Shown here piece by piece: positions 54,974 through 63,631 of a stretch of DNA of 64,000 nucleotides. The DNA lies in contig NZ_CDBN01000015.1 of the NCBI RefSeq assembly GCF_000820085.1, positions 124,001-188,000 on the forward strand, read 5' to 3'. The first letter of the stretch is position 1, and every line of letters starts with the position of its first letter. A model generated the notes under the pieces. That model did not search any database. It saw only the letters and a list, made by a program, of their open reading frames with translations, and was not told the origin of the DNA. Both the position numbers and the translations under genes were made by a program. Source of the stretch: Aeromonas sanarellii (GTDB lineage Bacteria > Pseudomonadota > Gammaproteobacteria > Enterobacterales > Aeromonadaceae).

Positions 54974-55780
54974 TTATTTCTTGCTGTCGTCGCCATTGGC
55001 GGCGGGCTTCTCGATGGCCAGCAGCTCGACGTCGAATACCAGCACGGCGTTGGCCGGGATGGAGCCGGCACCGTGCTCGCCGTAGGCCAGCTTGGAGGGC
55101 AGGAAGAACTTGAACTTGGAACCGACGGGCATCAGCTGCACGCCTTCGGTCCAGCCCGGGATCACCTGGTTCAGCGGGAAGGTGGCCGGCTCGCCGCGAT
55201 CGACGGAGCTGTCGAACTTGGTGCCATCGGTCAGGGTGCCGGTGTAGTGTACCTTGACGATGTCGGTGGCCTTCGGCTTGGCGCCGTCACCCATCTTCTC
55301 CACCAGGTATTGCAGACCGGACTCGGTGCTCTTCACGCCCTCTTTCTTGGCGTTGGCTGCCAGGTACTCTTCGCCCTTCTTCAGGTTTTCCACGGCGTCC
55401 TTGTCGGCCTTGGCCTTGGTCAGCTCGTTGATCTTGGCGTCATATTCCTGCAGAACCTTCTGGATCTCCTCGTCGGTCATGCTGGCCTTCTTGCCCAGAC
55501 CGTCGGTGACCCCCTGGAGGATCACGGTATTGTCCAGCTTGATGCCGAGCTCCTGCTGACGCTCCAGGGTATTGGCGATATAACGACCCATGGAGAGGCC
55601 GATCGCATAGCCGGATTGCTCTTCAAAGCTCTTGGCTTCTGCCTTGGGGGCCTCTGCCGACTTGCTGGCTTCTGCCTTGACCTCTGCGGTATTCGCAGCA
55701 GGCTTCTCGTCTTTTTGGCAAGCAGTCAGACCGACGGCAACCGCCGCAGCCAACAGGGACACCTTCAGAAAATTGTTCAT
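54974..55780 (-). CDS. fkpA: FKBP-type peptidyl-prolyl isomerase FkpA, with a lipobox
   Basis: A 268-residue periplasmic chaperone-isomerase. The signal peptide ends in GLTAC (Cys near residue 21), a good lipobox, then an Ala/Lys/Glu-rich linker. The dimerisation domain (about 50-135) has YAIGLSMGRYIANTL and the FKBP domain (about 150-255) has VHYTGTLTDGTKFDSS, the PPIase core FPLNQVIPGWTEGVQLMPVG and YGEHGAGSIPANAVLVFDVELL. It helps fold envelope proteins. GGAG precedes the ATG at 55778-55780. Divergent from the WD40 lipoprotein gene. Confidence 0.93.
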   Translation of the reverse strand: MNNFLKVSLLAAAVAVGLTACQKDEKPAANTAEVKAEASKSAEAPKAEAKSFEEQSGYAIGLSMGRYIANTLERQQELGIKLDNTVILQGVTDGLGKKASMTDEEIQKVLQEYDAKINELTKAKADKDAVENLKKGEEYLAANAKKEGVKSTESGLQYLVEKMGDGAKPKATDIVKVHYTGTLTDGTKFDSSVDRGEPATFPLNQVIPGWTEGVQLMPVGSKFKFFLPSKLAYGEHGAGSIPANAVLVFDVELLAIEKPAANGDDSKK

Positions 55781-55899
55781 CAGTTTCTCCAAAACTCTAA
55801 ATACCGCTCTCGGTTCCTTCGTGAAATGAGAGGTTTATCGTGATAAGCGCCTTATACTAACGCCGTGATCGCAGGTAACGAAAGCATGAGACAGGAAAA

Positions 55900-56868
55900 A
55901 TGATCAAAAGTGCCATTTATCTCATCGGTATCTGCCTGATGCTGGCGGGATGCGAACAGAGCTCGCAGCCCGGTCGGCAGATCCGCCTCGCCGAACAGGG
56001 CCTGCTGAGCGCGGATCTCGCGGGCTCCGGCAAGCTGGCCCTGGTCTCCAGCCTGGGTCAGGGCACTGTGGTGTGGGATCTGGACCAGGGCAAGGAGCGC
56101 TGGCGCTGGCGCCAGAGCGACGATCGGGAAGAGTTCGTCACCCTGACCCGCTTCTCCCCTGACGACAGCCACGCCATCACCGCCACCCAGGGCACCTTTG
56201 CCATCTGGCGCCTGCAGGATGGTCGCTCCCAGGGCTACTACTCCCTGCCCGAGTCCAGCCTGCGCGATGCGGCGCTCTCGGCGGATGGCCGCCAGGTGCT
56301 GATCGGCCGTGCCGACGGCAAGGCGGAGCTGGTGGACACCCAGACCGGCCGCCGGCTGCAGTTCCTCGGTCACACCGAGCAGGTCAATACCGTGGATCTC
56401 TCCGCCAACGGCCGCTACGCCCTCACCGGCGGCAACGACTACAGCGCCTATCTGTGGGATACCCGCAGCGGCCAGGTGCTGTGGCGCTTCCACCACGGCG
56501 GCCGGGTGGTGATGGCGAGGCTAGACCCCGGCGGGCGCTTCGCCTTCACCGCCGACAGCCGCCAGGCCAGCATCTGGGATCTGAAAACCGGCAAGGAACA
56601 CAGCAGGCTGCGGTTCGACCACCGCTTCGAGGTCTACACCAGCGCGCGCTTTGCCAACGACGGCAACTGGCTCATCACAGGCGCCCCCTCCCGCCAGCTC
56701 TCCCTGTGGCGGGTGAGCGACGGCCACCAGCTGCAGAGCTGGCGCGTCTCGCCCCACCCCAGGGTGAAACCGCCGAGCGCTGTGGTCTACGGCGTGGCTT
56801 TGCGCGACAATGGCCACCTCGTCAGCGCCAGCTCCAGCGGCCTGGCCGAAATCTGGACTATCAAGTAA
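55900..56868 (+). CDS. WD40-repeat lipoprotein
   Basis: A 322-residue secreted lipoprotein: signal peptide IYLIGICLMLAGC (lipobox, Cys at about 18), then a seven-bladed propeller with repeats ending in WD-like pairs, e.g. GTVVWDLDQGKERW, GTFAIWRLQDGRS, NDYSAYLWDTRSGQVLWRF, RQASIWDLKTGKE and RQLSLWRVSDGHQ. It should bind other envelope proteins; no enzyme motif is seen. It stands between fkpA and slyX, a place kept in relatives, so a role in envelope maintenance is a fair guess. AGGA precedes the ATG. slyX follows after 14 bp. Confidence 0.85.
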   Translation: MIKSAIYLIGICLMLAGCEQSSQPGRQIRLAEQGLLSADLAGSGKLALVSSLGQGTVVWDLDQGKERWRWRQSDDREEFVTLTRFSPDDSHAITATQGTFAIWRLQDGRSQGYYSLPESSLRDAALSADGRQVLIGRADGKAELVDTQTGRRLQFLGHTEQVNTVDLSANGRYALTGGNDYSAYLWDTRSGQVLWRFHHGGRVVMARLDPGGRFAFTADSRQASIWDLKTGKEHSRLRFDHRFEVYTSARFANDGNWLITGAPSRQLSLWRVSDGHQLQSWRVSPHPRVKPPSAVVYGVALRDNGHLVSASSSGLAEIWTIK

Positions 56869-56882
56869 GGACCCAAAGGCCC

Positions 56883-57098
56883 ATGAGTCAGCAACTAAAC
56901 GATCGCCTCGAAACCCTGGAAAGCCGCCTCGCCTATGCCGAATACACGGTGGAGCAGCTCAACGATGAAGTCACCACCCAGGGCCGCGAGCTGGATCGGC
57001 TCAAGCACCAGATCCATCTGCTGGTGGAGAAGCTGCAGAGCGTGCAGCCGAGCCAGATTGCCAGCATGGCCGAAGAGACCCCGCCCCCGCACTACTGA
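56883..57098 (+). CDS. slyX: SlyX family protein
   Basis: A 71-residue coiled-coil protein: LETLESRLAYAEYTVEQLND, then LDRLKHQIHLLVEKL and a short Pro-rich tail EETPPPHY, the standard SlyX plan. It lies next to slyD across a bidirectional terminator, the typical arrangement. Its function is not known beyond the E. coli gene order. It is 14 bp after the WD40 lipoprotein gene and probably co-transcribed with it. Confidence 0.93.
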   Translation: MSQQLNDRLETLESRLAYAEYTVEQLNDEVTTQGRELDRLKHQIHLLVEKLQSVQPSQIASMAEETPPPHY

Positions 57099-57110
57099 GT
57101 GCCAGCCATG

Positions 57111-57140
57111 AAAAAACCCGCACCATGCGCGGGTTTTTTT
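57111..57140. terminator. Bidirectional terminator between slyX and slyD
   Basis: AAAAAACCCGC / GCGGGTTTTTT (57111-57121 with 57129-57139) with T-tracts on both strands. Confidence 0.93.
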
Positions 57141-57159
57141 ATCATCGGCCAGGCCGAAA

Positions 57160-57792
57160 TCAGTGGTGATGGCCCTTGCCACCGCAACCGCCGCCACCGC
57201 AGCAGCCGCCGTGACCATGCTCATCGCCGTGGTCGTGACCGTGATCGTGGCCGTGACCACCACAGCAACCGCCGTGGCCATGGTCGTGATCATGATCGTG
57301 GTCATGACCATGGTCGTGACCGCAACCACCGGCACCGTGCACGTGGCCGTGGGCCAGCTCTTCGGCGGTGGCGGCACGCACGTCCTTGATCTCGACCTTG
57401 AAGCCCAGGGTCACGCCGGCCAGGGGATGGTTGCCATCCACCTTGACGAACTCCTCGGACACCTCGATGACGGTCACCGGACGGTGGCCATCGTCGGTCT
57501 CGGCCACAAAAGTATCCCCTTCAGACACTTCCATGCCATCGAACAACTCGCCGGGCACTTCCTGCACCAGGTTCTCGTCATACTCGCCATAGGCCTGGCT
57601 CGGCGTCAGGGTGACGTCGAATGCCTCGCCCACGCTGCGACCTTCCAGCTCGGCTTCGAGGCCGGAGACCAGGTAACGGGTGCCGTGCAGATACACCAGC
57701 GGCTCTTTACCGACTGTGGTGTCGATGACTTCACCGTGTTCGTCGGTGACCGTGTATTCCAGCGTAACCACGCTCAGGGGAGCTACTTTCAT
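57160..57792 (-). CDS. slyD: SlyD, metal-binding FKBP-type peptidyl-prolyl isomerase
   Basis: A 210-residue chaperone-isomerase. The FKBP half opens VVTLEYTVTDEHGEVIDTT, the IF (insert-in-flap) domain lies about 75-125 (SQAYGEYDENLVQEVP; NHPLAGVTLGFKVEI), and a 60-residue tail is made almost wholly of His, Gly, Asp and Cys (GHDHGHDHDHDHDHGHGG, CCGG blocks), binding Ni(II) and other metals. SlyD serves nickel delivery to hydrogenase and general folding. Cytoplasmic. The tail is low-complexity and gives misleading open frames on the other strand. Confidence 0.95.
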   Translation of the reverse strand: MKVAPLSVVTLEYTVTDEHGEVIDTTVGKEPLVYLHGTRYLVSGLEAELEGRSVGEAFDVTLTPSQAYGEYDENLVQEVPGELFDGMEVSEGDTFVAETDDGHRPVTVIEVSEEFVKVDGNHPLAGVTLGFKVEIKDVRAATAEELAHGHVHGAGGCGHDHGHDHDHDHDHGHGGCCGGHGHDHGHDHGDEHGHGGCCGGGGCGGKGHHH

Positions 57793-58014
57793 GTCAGGGA
57801 TCCTGCGGATAGAAAAAAACGGGCCCAGAATACCTTAAAAAGGTGGCCAAGCATATGATCTGCCCCGCCCCGTCGTGCTGAAAAAGTCGGCAGTCCGGCA
57901 CGGGTCTGATCTCACCCCGGCTATTCCCGAGAGGCCCTCACTCGCGGCGAGGCGCGACAAACGCACACCCTGCATCGTGCATGCCTTCGCTCAATGCCCC
58001 CATCCGGCAGCCCA

Positions 58015-58221
58015 TCATTCGGGACGAAACACCCCGATGACCTGCTCCGCCTCGCGGGTCGCCTTGTCCACCTCGGCCTGGGTCTGCACCTGGGTATCCC
58101 CGCAGTCGACACAGGTCACCTTCTCGACTCCATGCTCCATATACAGCATCATGGTGTCCATCTTGCCGCACGCCGGGCACACTGCCCCGGCAATGAAGCG
58201 CTTTTTACGTCTGGTTTCCAT
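58015..58221 (-). CDS. yheV: YheV family zinc-ribbon protein
   Basis: A 68-residue protein: RRKKRFIAGAVCPACGKMD at the N-terminus and VTCVDCGDTQ near residue 35 make a four-Cys zinc ribbon (CxxC...CxxC). Its place between slyD and the yheT/yheU/prkB group matches E. coli gene order. No function is known; the Lys/Arg-rich start suggests nucleic-acid or ribosome contact. It ends 222 bp before the slyD start on the same strand. Confidence 0.9.
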   Translation of the reverse strand: METRRKKRFIAGAVCPACGKMDTMMLYMEHGVEKVTCVDCGDTQVQTQAEVDKATREAEQVIGVFRPE

Positions 58222-58260
58222 TTTTGTTACCTCCGGGCAGCATCATATCAGGGTTTTTAC

Positions 58261-58947
58261 ATGCATCACGCCATCGAGTATCAGCATTTTTCCACTCCCA
58301 GCCTCCAGGTCGGCCCCCGCAAACGCTCCCCCATGGGCCAGTTGCTGCGCGTCACCCGGGGGGCGGCACTGCTGAGACTCGGCGCCCACGAGCTGCTGCT
58401 GACCGAGGGCAGCCACTTCTGGCTCTGCGCCGATGCCCTCGCCGCCCTGACGCCCCTTGCGGGTTGCCAATACGATCTGCTGGCCTGCTCCGTGCGGGTG
58501 GCGCAGCCGGCCCAGGCCGGCTGGTTGCAGGCGAGCCCGCTGATGGATGCCCTGCTGGACAACCTGGCCACCTGGTTGCGCCCCCGCGACTGGCAGGGCC
58601 CCTTTGGCGAGCGCCTGCGCATTCTGGGGGACGAGCTGCAGGCATGCGTCCTGGCGCCGCAGCCGGACACCGCGCTGCAAACCGCCTGGCAGGCGCTGGC
58701 CAGCCAGCAACCGGGCAGCGACACGGCCTGGCAGGCCCTGCTTGCCGAGCGCGGTCTCGGTGGGCCAGACGCCCAGGCCCTGCAGGAACAGTGGCGACTG
58801 CTGCAGGGGGTTCGCCTGCGTCGAAGCGGCAGCACGCCGGCCCAGGTGGTGGCCAGGCTGGGCTACCGGGATGACGCGGCGCTGGCCGAGGCCTCCCTGC
58901 GGTGGCTGGGTCACGCCCTCGACGCCGAGCCCTCGCCCTCCCGCTGA
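58261..58947 (+). CDS. AraC-like protein with degenerate HTH, unknown
   Basis: A 228-residue protein. Residues 20-90 look like a small cupin-type barrel (GQLLRVTRGAALLRLGAHEL, LLACSVRVAQ). The C-terminal part, residues 140-222, is helical and recalls the second helix-turn-helix of AraC regulators (GSTPAQVVARLGYRDDAALA, EASLRWLGH). No clear first HTH is seen, so DNA binding is uncertain. AGGG lies about 8 nt before the ATG. Divergent from yheV across 39 bp. I do not recognise a named family. Confidence 0.6.
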   Translation: MHHAIEYQHFSTPSLQVGPRKRSPMGQLLRVTRGAALLRLGAHELLLTEGSHFWLCADALAALTPLAGCQYDLLACSVRVAQPAQAGWLQASPLMDALLDNLATWLRPRDWQGPFGERLRILGDELQACVLAPQPDTALQTAWQALASQQPGSDTAWQALLAERGLGGPDAQALQEQWRLLQGVRLRRSGSTPAQVVARLGYRDDAALAEASLRWLGHALDAEPSPSR

Positions 58948-59090
58948 GCCAGACGACAAAATAAAAGATGGTGAAAGGGATCCAGTTTTGCGGCGTGCGG
59001 TCGCTAACAACGAAGGAGTCATCCTTGTCACCATCCTCTATGCTGAACACCAGATTGACCGTCACCGACTAGATCAACAGGACATCCGCC

Positions 59091-59990
59091 ATGACGAGCA
59101 AGGCCAACCAATCCCAGGGCATGTTGCTGTTCCACCTCTCTGCCAGACAATCCTTCGCCATCGGCACCCTCAAGGTGAAGGAGATAGTGCCCTACACCCA
59201 GCTCACCGCCCTGCCGCAGTCGCATCCGACCGTGCTCGGGGCCGCCAGCATGCGGGGCACCACCATCCCCGTGATCGACATGGCCATGGCGGTGGGCTAT
59301 CGCCCCATCAGCAGGGAGGAGATGCCCCACTGCTTCATCATCATCACGGATTGCCGCCGCACCCTGGTGGGTTTCCTGGTGCGGGGCATCGACAAGATCA
59401 CCGAGTGCAACTGGCGTGACATCGAGCCGCCGCCCCCCTCCCTCGGGCAGAACGTGTTCGTCACCGGCGTGACCCGGGTGGGGGAGCAGCTGATCCAGCT
59501 GCTGGACGTGGAGCTCATCCTGTCGCGGGTCTATCCGGACGATCCCAGCCACCTCTACCCCGTGCTGACCGACGTGCAGCGCGAGCGGCTCAAGCCGATG
59601 CGGATTCTGCTGGTGGACGACTCCTCCGTCGCCCGCCGCCAGCTGATGGCGGCGCTGGATTACATCAACATTCCCTACGAGGTGTGCACCAACGGCCGCG
59701 ACGCCCTCGCCCTGATGCAGGCCAGGGCGACCCAGGGCAAGCGGATCGACATCCTGGTGAGCGACATCGAGATGCCGGGGCTGGACGGGTACGAGCTGGC
59801 CTTCGAGGTGCAGAGCGACCCCAGGCTGGCGGAGGCCTACATCATCCTGCACACCTCCCTCTCCAGCGAGATCAGCGTGGAGCGGGCCCACCAGGTCGGG
59901 GCCCACGAGGCGCTCACCAAGTTTGAAGCCAACGAGCTGATCCAGGCCATGCTGCGCGGTGCCGAGCACCACGATCACCTGCCGGCCTGA
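59091..59990 (+). CDS. cheV: Chemotaxis coupling protein CheV
   Basis: A 299-residue CheW-receiver fusion. The CheW half (about 10-150) shows LLFHLSARQSFAIGTLKVKE, VLGAASMRGTTIPVIDMAMAVG and FLVRGIDKITEC. The receiver half (about 170-295) has ILLVDDSSVARRQLM, phospho-Asp in ILVSDIEMPGLDGYEL near 225, and Thr/Lys in LHTSLSSE and ALTKFEA. It couples receptors to CheA and adapts by phosphorylation. AGGA lies 8 nt before the ATG. No other che gene is near; an MCP gene lies 54 kb away in the window. Confidence 0.95.
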   Translation: MTSKANQSQGMLLFHLSARQSFAIGTLKVKEIVPYTQLTALPQSHPTVLGAASMRGTTIPVIDMAMAVGYRPISREEMPHCFIIITDCRRTLVGFLVRGIDKITECNWRDIEPPPPSLGQNVFVTGVTRVGEQLIQLLDVELILSRVYPDDPSHLYPVLTDVQRERLKPMRILLVDDSSVARRQLMAALDYINIPYEVCTNGRDALALMQARATQGKRIDILVSDIEMPGLDGYELAFEVQSDPRLAEAYIILHTSLSSEISVERAHQVGAHEALTKFEANELIQAMLRGAEHHDHLPA

Positions 59991-60048
59991 TGTTGCGGCG
60001 GGCCTTGGCTCGCCGCCTCTATCTATTCCCGTCGTTCCGAGTCATCCC

Positions 60049-61032
60049 ATGCTGACAGAAAGCCACTTCCACGCCCCCTGGTGGGCCCGCAATGCCCACC
60101 TGCAGACCATCTTGCCCAAGTGGCTGCGCCGCTCGCCGGCCCGCTTCATTCAGGAGCGTTTCGAGCTGGCAGATGGCGACTTCGTCGATCTCGCCTGGAG
60201 CGGCGACGTCAGCCAGGGCCCGGGGCCGCTGATCGTGCTGTTTCACGGGCTGGAGGGGAGCATTCACTCCCACTATGCCAAGGGGCTGTTCGCCCATCTG
60301 CAACGGCAGGGGCAGGAGGCGGTGCTGATGCATTTTCGGGGGTGCAGCGGCGAGCCGAACCGGTTGCTGCGGGCCTACCACTCCGGCGCCATCGAGGATG
60401 CAGAGGCGGTGATCGCCGAGCTGGGTCGGCGCTTCCCCGGCAAGCCGCTCATCGCCATCGGTTATTCCCTGGGGGGCAACATGTTGGTCAATCTGCTGGC
60501 GCGCGCCTGCCCGGCCGAACTGAAGGCCGCAGTGGTGATCTCGGCCCCGCTGCAACTGGCAAGCTGTGCCGATCGGGTCAATCAGGGGTTCTCACGGGTC
60601 TATCAGCGCTATCTGCTGCGCACCATGCGGGCCAATCTGCAGAGCAAGATCCGGCACCTGGCCACCGCCCGGGCCCGCTGGCAACCGGCGCAGATCGCGC
60701 GCATCGCCACCCTGCGGGAGTTCGACGAGCAGGTGACGGCACCACTTCACGGCTTCGCCAGCGCCGATCACTACTATCAGACCTGCTCCGGTCTGGGTCT
60801 GCTGGCCCGCATTCCCATCCCGACCCTGGTCATCCACGCCGCCGACGATCCCTTCATGACTGGCGCCGTCATCCCGGGGCCAGAGCAGCTCTCCCCCCAG
60901 GTGCGCTACGAGCTGAGTCGACGGGGCGGCCACGTGGGCTTCCTGCACGGCTCCCCCTGGCGGCCCCGATTCTGGCTGGATGAGCGCATCAGCCTGTGGC
61001 TGCAGGAGCAGACTCAGGGCGCGATGCGATAA
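60049..61032 (+). CDS. yheT: YheT family alpha/beta hydrolase
   Basis: A 327-residue alpha/beta hydrolase of the YheT/ABHD family. WWARNAHLQTILPKWLRR near residue 11, LIVLFHGLEGS near 65 (oxyanion region), HFRGCSGEPNRL near 99, nucleophile Ser in AIGYSLGGNML near 145, Asp in HAADDPFM near 262 and His in RRGGHVGFL near 291 give an intact triad. The substrate is not known. Its 3' end overlaps the 3' end of the convergent diguanylate-cyclase gene by 19 bp. Confidence 0.92.
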   Translation: MLTESHFHAPWWARNAHLQTILPKWLRRSPARFIQERFELADGDFVDLAWSGDVSQGPGPLIVLFHGLEGSIHSHYAKGLFAHLQRQGQEAVLMHFRGCSGEPNRLLRAYHSGAIEDAEAVIAELGRRFPGKPLIAIGYSLGGNMLVNLLARACPAELKAAVVISAPLQLASCADRVNQGFSRVYQRYLLRTMRANLQSKIRHLATARARWQPAQIARIATLREFDEQVTAPLHGFASADHYYQTCSGLGLLARIPIPTLVIHAADDPFMTGAVIPGPEQLSPQVRYELSRRGGHVGFLHGSPWRPRFWLDERISLWLQEQTQGAMR

Positions 61033-62165
61033 CCGTTGCGCCCCTCCTCCTTGGCACGATAGAGGGCGCCGTCGACCCGCTCGAGCAGCATGACGAGGCT
61101 CTCCCCCGGACGCCACTGGGCTATGCCCTGGCTCAGGGTGAGGTAGGGCGACACGTCGGAGTCCTCGTGGGGCAGCGCCCGGGCCGCCAGGGTGGCGCGA
61201 ATGCGCTCCGCCACCTCCTGGCCACCGGCCAGCGTCGTCTCCTGCAGCAGCACCACGAACTCCTCCCCGCCGTAGCGGGCCACCAGATCGCCGGGCTCGC
61301 GCACGCTCTCCTCCAGGCACTCGGCCACCAGGATCAGGCACGCATCCCCCGCCTGATGGCCGTAGCGATCGTTGTAGCGCTTGAAGAAGTCCACATCGAG
61401 CAGGATCACCGTGAGCGGCAGTTCCAGGGTCGTGCCCTGCGGGATGGCGCGCTTGCATACCTGATCGAAGTGCCGACGGTTGGCCAGGCCGGTCAGGGGA
61501 TCCCGGTGGGCCATGGCATTCATCTTGTGCGCCAGCATCAGGTTGTCATACTCCCTCGACACGGCCAGCTCGAACCAGCCGTTGAGCATGCGCCGCCCGG
61601 TTTCCAGCACGACCAGCAGCATGCAGACCACTATGATGTTGACCAGCACAAAGGGCTCAGGGCTCCACGAAGCCCTCAGCAGCAGAAACAGCAAAGGGGC
61701 GAACACCAGCGCGTAAAACAGCCGCACGTCGCAATAAGCCGCGATCAGGCCGGTCAGCAGCAGCAGGCTGACCATGTTGAAGATGAAGCTGAAGCCTCCC
61801 TTCAGATCGACGATCGAGATGGTGTAGCCCGCCAGAGCCCAGGCCAGGCCCCAGCCGAGGGCGCAGGCCCACAGGGAGACCTGCCAGAGGACGTGGGGCT
61901 GGCGGGCGAGCCAGCGCCAACCGAGCGGAAACAGCAGGCAGACGCCGGCCATGGCGAGGAGCTGCCACTCGTAGGACCAGGGCAGGCGGTCCACGAGCAC
62001 CAGGTGCGCTTCCTGGTAGATGTGGAAGCGGGTCAGCAGGAACAGGATGGCGATCAGGTTGATGGCCCAGAACCAGCGCAGTCCGGCGCAGAGGGCGTGG
62101 CGGCGGGCATCGAACAGGTGCTGTTCGAACTGACCCGAGGGGCGGCGGGCTTCAGAAGGATACAT
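61014..62165 (-). CDS. Membrane diguanylate cyclase (GGDEF)
   Basis: A 383-residue protein. Residues 30-205 hold six or seven membrane helices of no named sensor family (WFWAINLIAILFLL, WQLLAMAGVCLLFPLGW and others). The GGDEF domain starts at AHRDPLTGLANRRHFDQVC near 220, has LPLTVILLDVDFFKRYND near 252 and the active-site loop RYGGEEFVVLLQE near 294, so it should make c-di-GMP. The inhibitory RxxD site five residues upstream is absent (EPGD). The ATG at 62163-62165 has GAGGGG just upstream; longer frames lack a site. Divergent from yheU. Confidence 0.9.
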   Translation of the reverse strand: MYPSEARRPSGQFEQHLFDARRHALCAGLRWFWAINLIAILFLLTRFHIYQEAHLVLVDRLPWSYEWQLLAMAGVCLLFPLGWRWLARQPHVLWQVSLWACALGWGLAWALAGYTISIVDLKGGFSFIFNMVSLLLLTGLIAAYCDVRLFYALVFAPLLFLLLRASWSPEPFVLVNIIVVCMLLVVLETGRRMLNGWFELAVSREYDNLMLAHKMNAMAHRDPLTGLANRRHFDQVCKRAIPQGTTLELPLTVILLDVDFFKRYNDRYGHQAGDACLILVAECLEESVREPGDLVARYGGEEFVVLLQETTLAGGQEVAERIRATLAARALPHEDSDVSPYLTLSQGIAQWRPGESLVMLLERVDGALYRAKEEGRNGYRIAP

Positions 62166-62254
62166 ACCACCCCTCGCCCGGTCCGTGACAAACCCCTTGC
62201 GCTGGCCGGCGAGACACCGACAATATCCGCACTCCACTGACTGAAGATGAAACC

Positions 62255-62500
62255 ATGATTATCCCCTGGCAAGAACTGGATCCCGACACCCTCACCAACC
62301 TGCTCGAGCACTTTGTCCTGCAAGAGGGCACCGAGTATGGCGAGCAGGATGTCAGCCTGGCCGACAAGGTCGAAGAGGTCCGGCAACAATTACAACAAGG
62401 CAGCGCCGTGCTCGTTTACAGCGAGTTGCACGAGAGCGTCAATGTCGTGCACAAGACTCATTTAAGCAAGGCGTCGACTGACGACTTCCAGCAAGAATGA
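62255..62500 (+). CDS. yheU: YheU family protein
   Basis: An 81-residue acidic protein: [20 protein letters not shown] then [22 protein letters not shown] and [17 protein letters not shown] match E. coli YheU (72 residues) closely, with a short extra tail [10 protein letters not shown]. The function is unknown. Its place beside prkB and yheT follows E. coli gene order apart from the intervening diguanylate-cyclase gene. Confidence 0.93.
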   Translation: MIIPWQELDPDTLTNLLEHFVLQEGTEYGEQDVSLADKVEEVRQQLQQGSAVLVYSELHESVNVVHKTHLSKASTDDFQQE

Positions 62501-62689
62501 CACAGGATGGGGGACCCGGGCTGAAGAATCTTCGTCCGTTTTTCCCTGTTCCTCTGGCCATCCGGCGTTCGGCCGGGGCGCGGTGCCCGCCGGGAAGGCC
62601 GCCCGTGGGCCGCCATCTCCCCGGTGCGAGGCACACTGTGCGCTAGGCTGGCAGAGCCGGCCGGAGGATAGTGCGACGAGACGGCGCAC

Positions 62690-62718
62690 TTGACCGCACT
62701 TTGGGCCAGCCCTTATAA
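62690..62718 (+). promoter_or_regulatory. Sigma-70 promoter of prkB
   Basis: -35 TTGACC (62690-62695), 17-bp spacer, -10 TTATAA (62713-62718); it lies 28 bp before the prkB ATG. This leaves 245 bp between yheU and prkB otherwise empty. Confidence 0.6.
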
Positions 62719-62745
62719 CGGAACTCCCAAGGAAGAGAGAATTCT

Positions 62746-63615
62746 ATGTCGGCCAAGCATCCCATCATCGCGGTCACCGGTTCATCCGGTGCCGGCACCT
62801 CCACCTCCACCAACGCCTTTCGCTCCATGTTCCACCAGCTCGGGTACAAGGCGGCCGTGGTCGAGGGGGACAGTTTCCACCGCTATACCAGGCCCGAGAT
62901 GGATGTCGCCATCCGCAAGGCCCGGGAGCAGGGACGGCACATCAGCTACTTCGGCCCCGAGGCCAACGACTTCGGGCTGCTGGAGTCCTTCTTCCAGGAG
63001 TACGGCCAGAGCGGCACCGGCCAGTACCGGCGCTACCTGCACAGCTTCGACGAGGCGGTGCCCTTCAACCAGATGCCGGGCACCTTCACCCCCTGGCAGG
63101 ATCTGCCGGGCGAGACGGACCTGCTGTTCTACGAGGGGCTCCATGGGGGCGTGGTCACCGGCGAGCACAACGTGGCGCGGCACGTGGACTTTCTCATCGG
63201 CGTGGTGCCCATCGTCAACCTGGAGTGGATCCAGAAGCTCATTCGCGACACCTCGGAGCGCGGCCACTCCCGGGAGGCGGTGACCGACTCCATCGTCCGC
63301 TCCATGGACGACTACATCAACTTCATCACGCCCCAGTTCTCCCGCACCCACATCAACTTCCAGCGGGTACCGACCGTCGACACCTCCAACCCCTTCAGCG
63401 CCAAGGTGATACCCAGCCTGGACGAGAGTATGCTGGTGATACGGTTTCGGGGCATCAAGCAGGTGGACTTCCCCTACCTGCTGTCGATGATAGACGGCGC
63501 CTTCATGTCCAGGATGAACACCATAGTCGTGCCGGGCGGCAAGATGGGTTTCGCGATGGAGCTGATCCTGCGCCCCCTGATCCAGCAACTGATCGAAACG
63601 GGCAAGATCACCTGA
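62746..63615 (+). CDS. prkB: Phosphoribulokinase-family protein PrkB
   Basis: A 289-residue P-loop kinase: IIAVTGSSGAGTSTSTNAF near residue 8 (Walker A), VVEGDSFHRYTRPEMD near 38, LLFYEGLHGGVV near 125 (Walker B region) and HINFQRVPTVDTSNPF near 203. It matches E. coli PrkB, a phosphoribulokinase-like protein outside the Calvin cycle whose substrate is unsettled. AAGGAAG precedes the ATG. A lipoprotein gene follows after 16 bp on the same strand. Confidence 0.93.
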   Translation: MSAKHPIIAVTGSSGAGTSTSTNAFRSMFHQLGYKAAVVEGDSFHRYTRPEMDVAIRKAREQGRHISYFGPEANDFGLLESFFQEYGQSGTGQYRRYLHSFDEAVPFNQMPGTFTPWQDLPGETDLLFYEGLHGGVVTGEHNVARHVDFLIGVVPIVNLEWIQKLIRDTSERGHSREAVTDSIVRSMDDYINFITPQFSRTHINFQRVPTVDTSNPFSAKVIPSLDESMLVIRFRGIKQVDFPYLLSMIDGAFMSRMNTIVVPGGKMGFAMELILRPLIQQLIETGKIT

Positions 63616-63631
63616 GCCAAGGAGCTTATCG

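Noticed and set aside
57163..57858. A plus-strand frame of 231 codons opposite slyD with a membrane-like start
   Set aside because: It is the antisense of the His/Gly/Asp-rich SlyD tail, which reads as Met/Val/Thr repeats.
62499..62648. A 49-codon plus-strand frame between yheU and prkB
   Set aside because: No ribosome site and Pro/Arg/Gly-rich composition typical of random GC-rich sequence.
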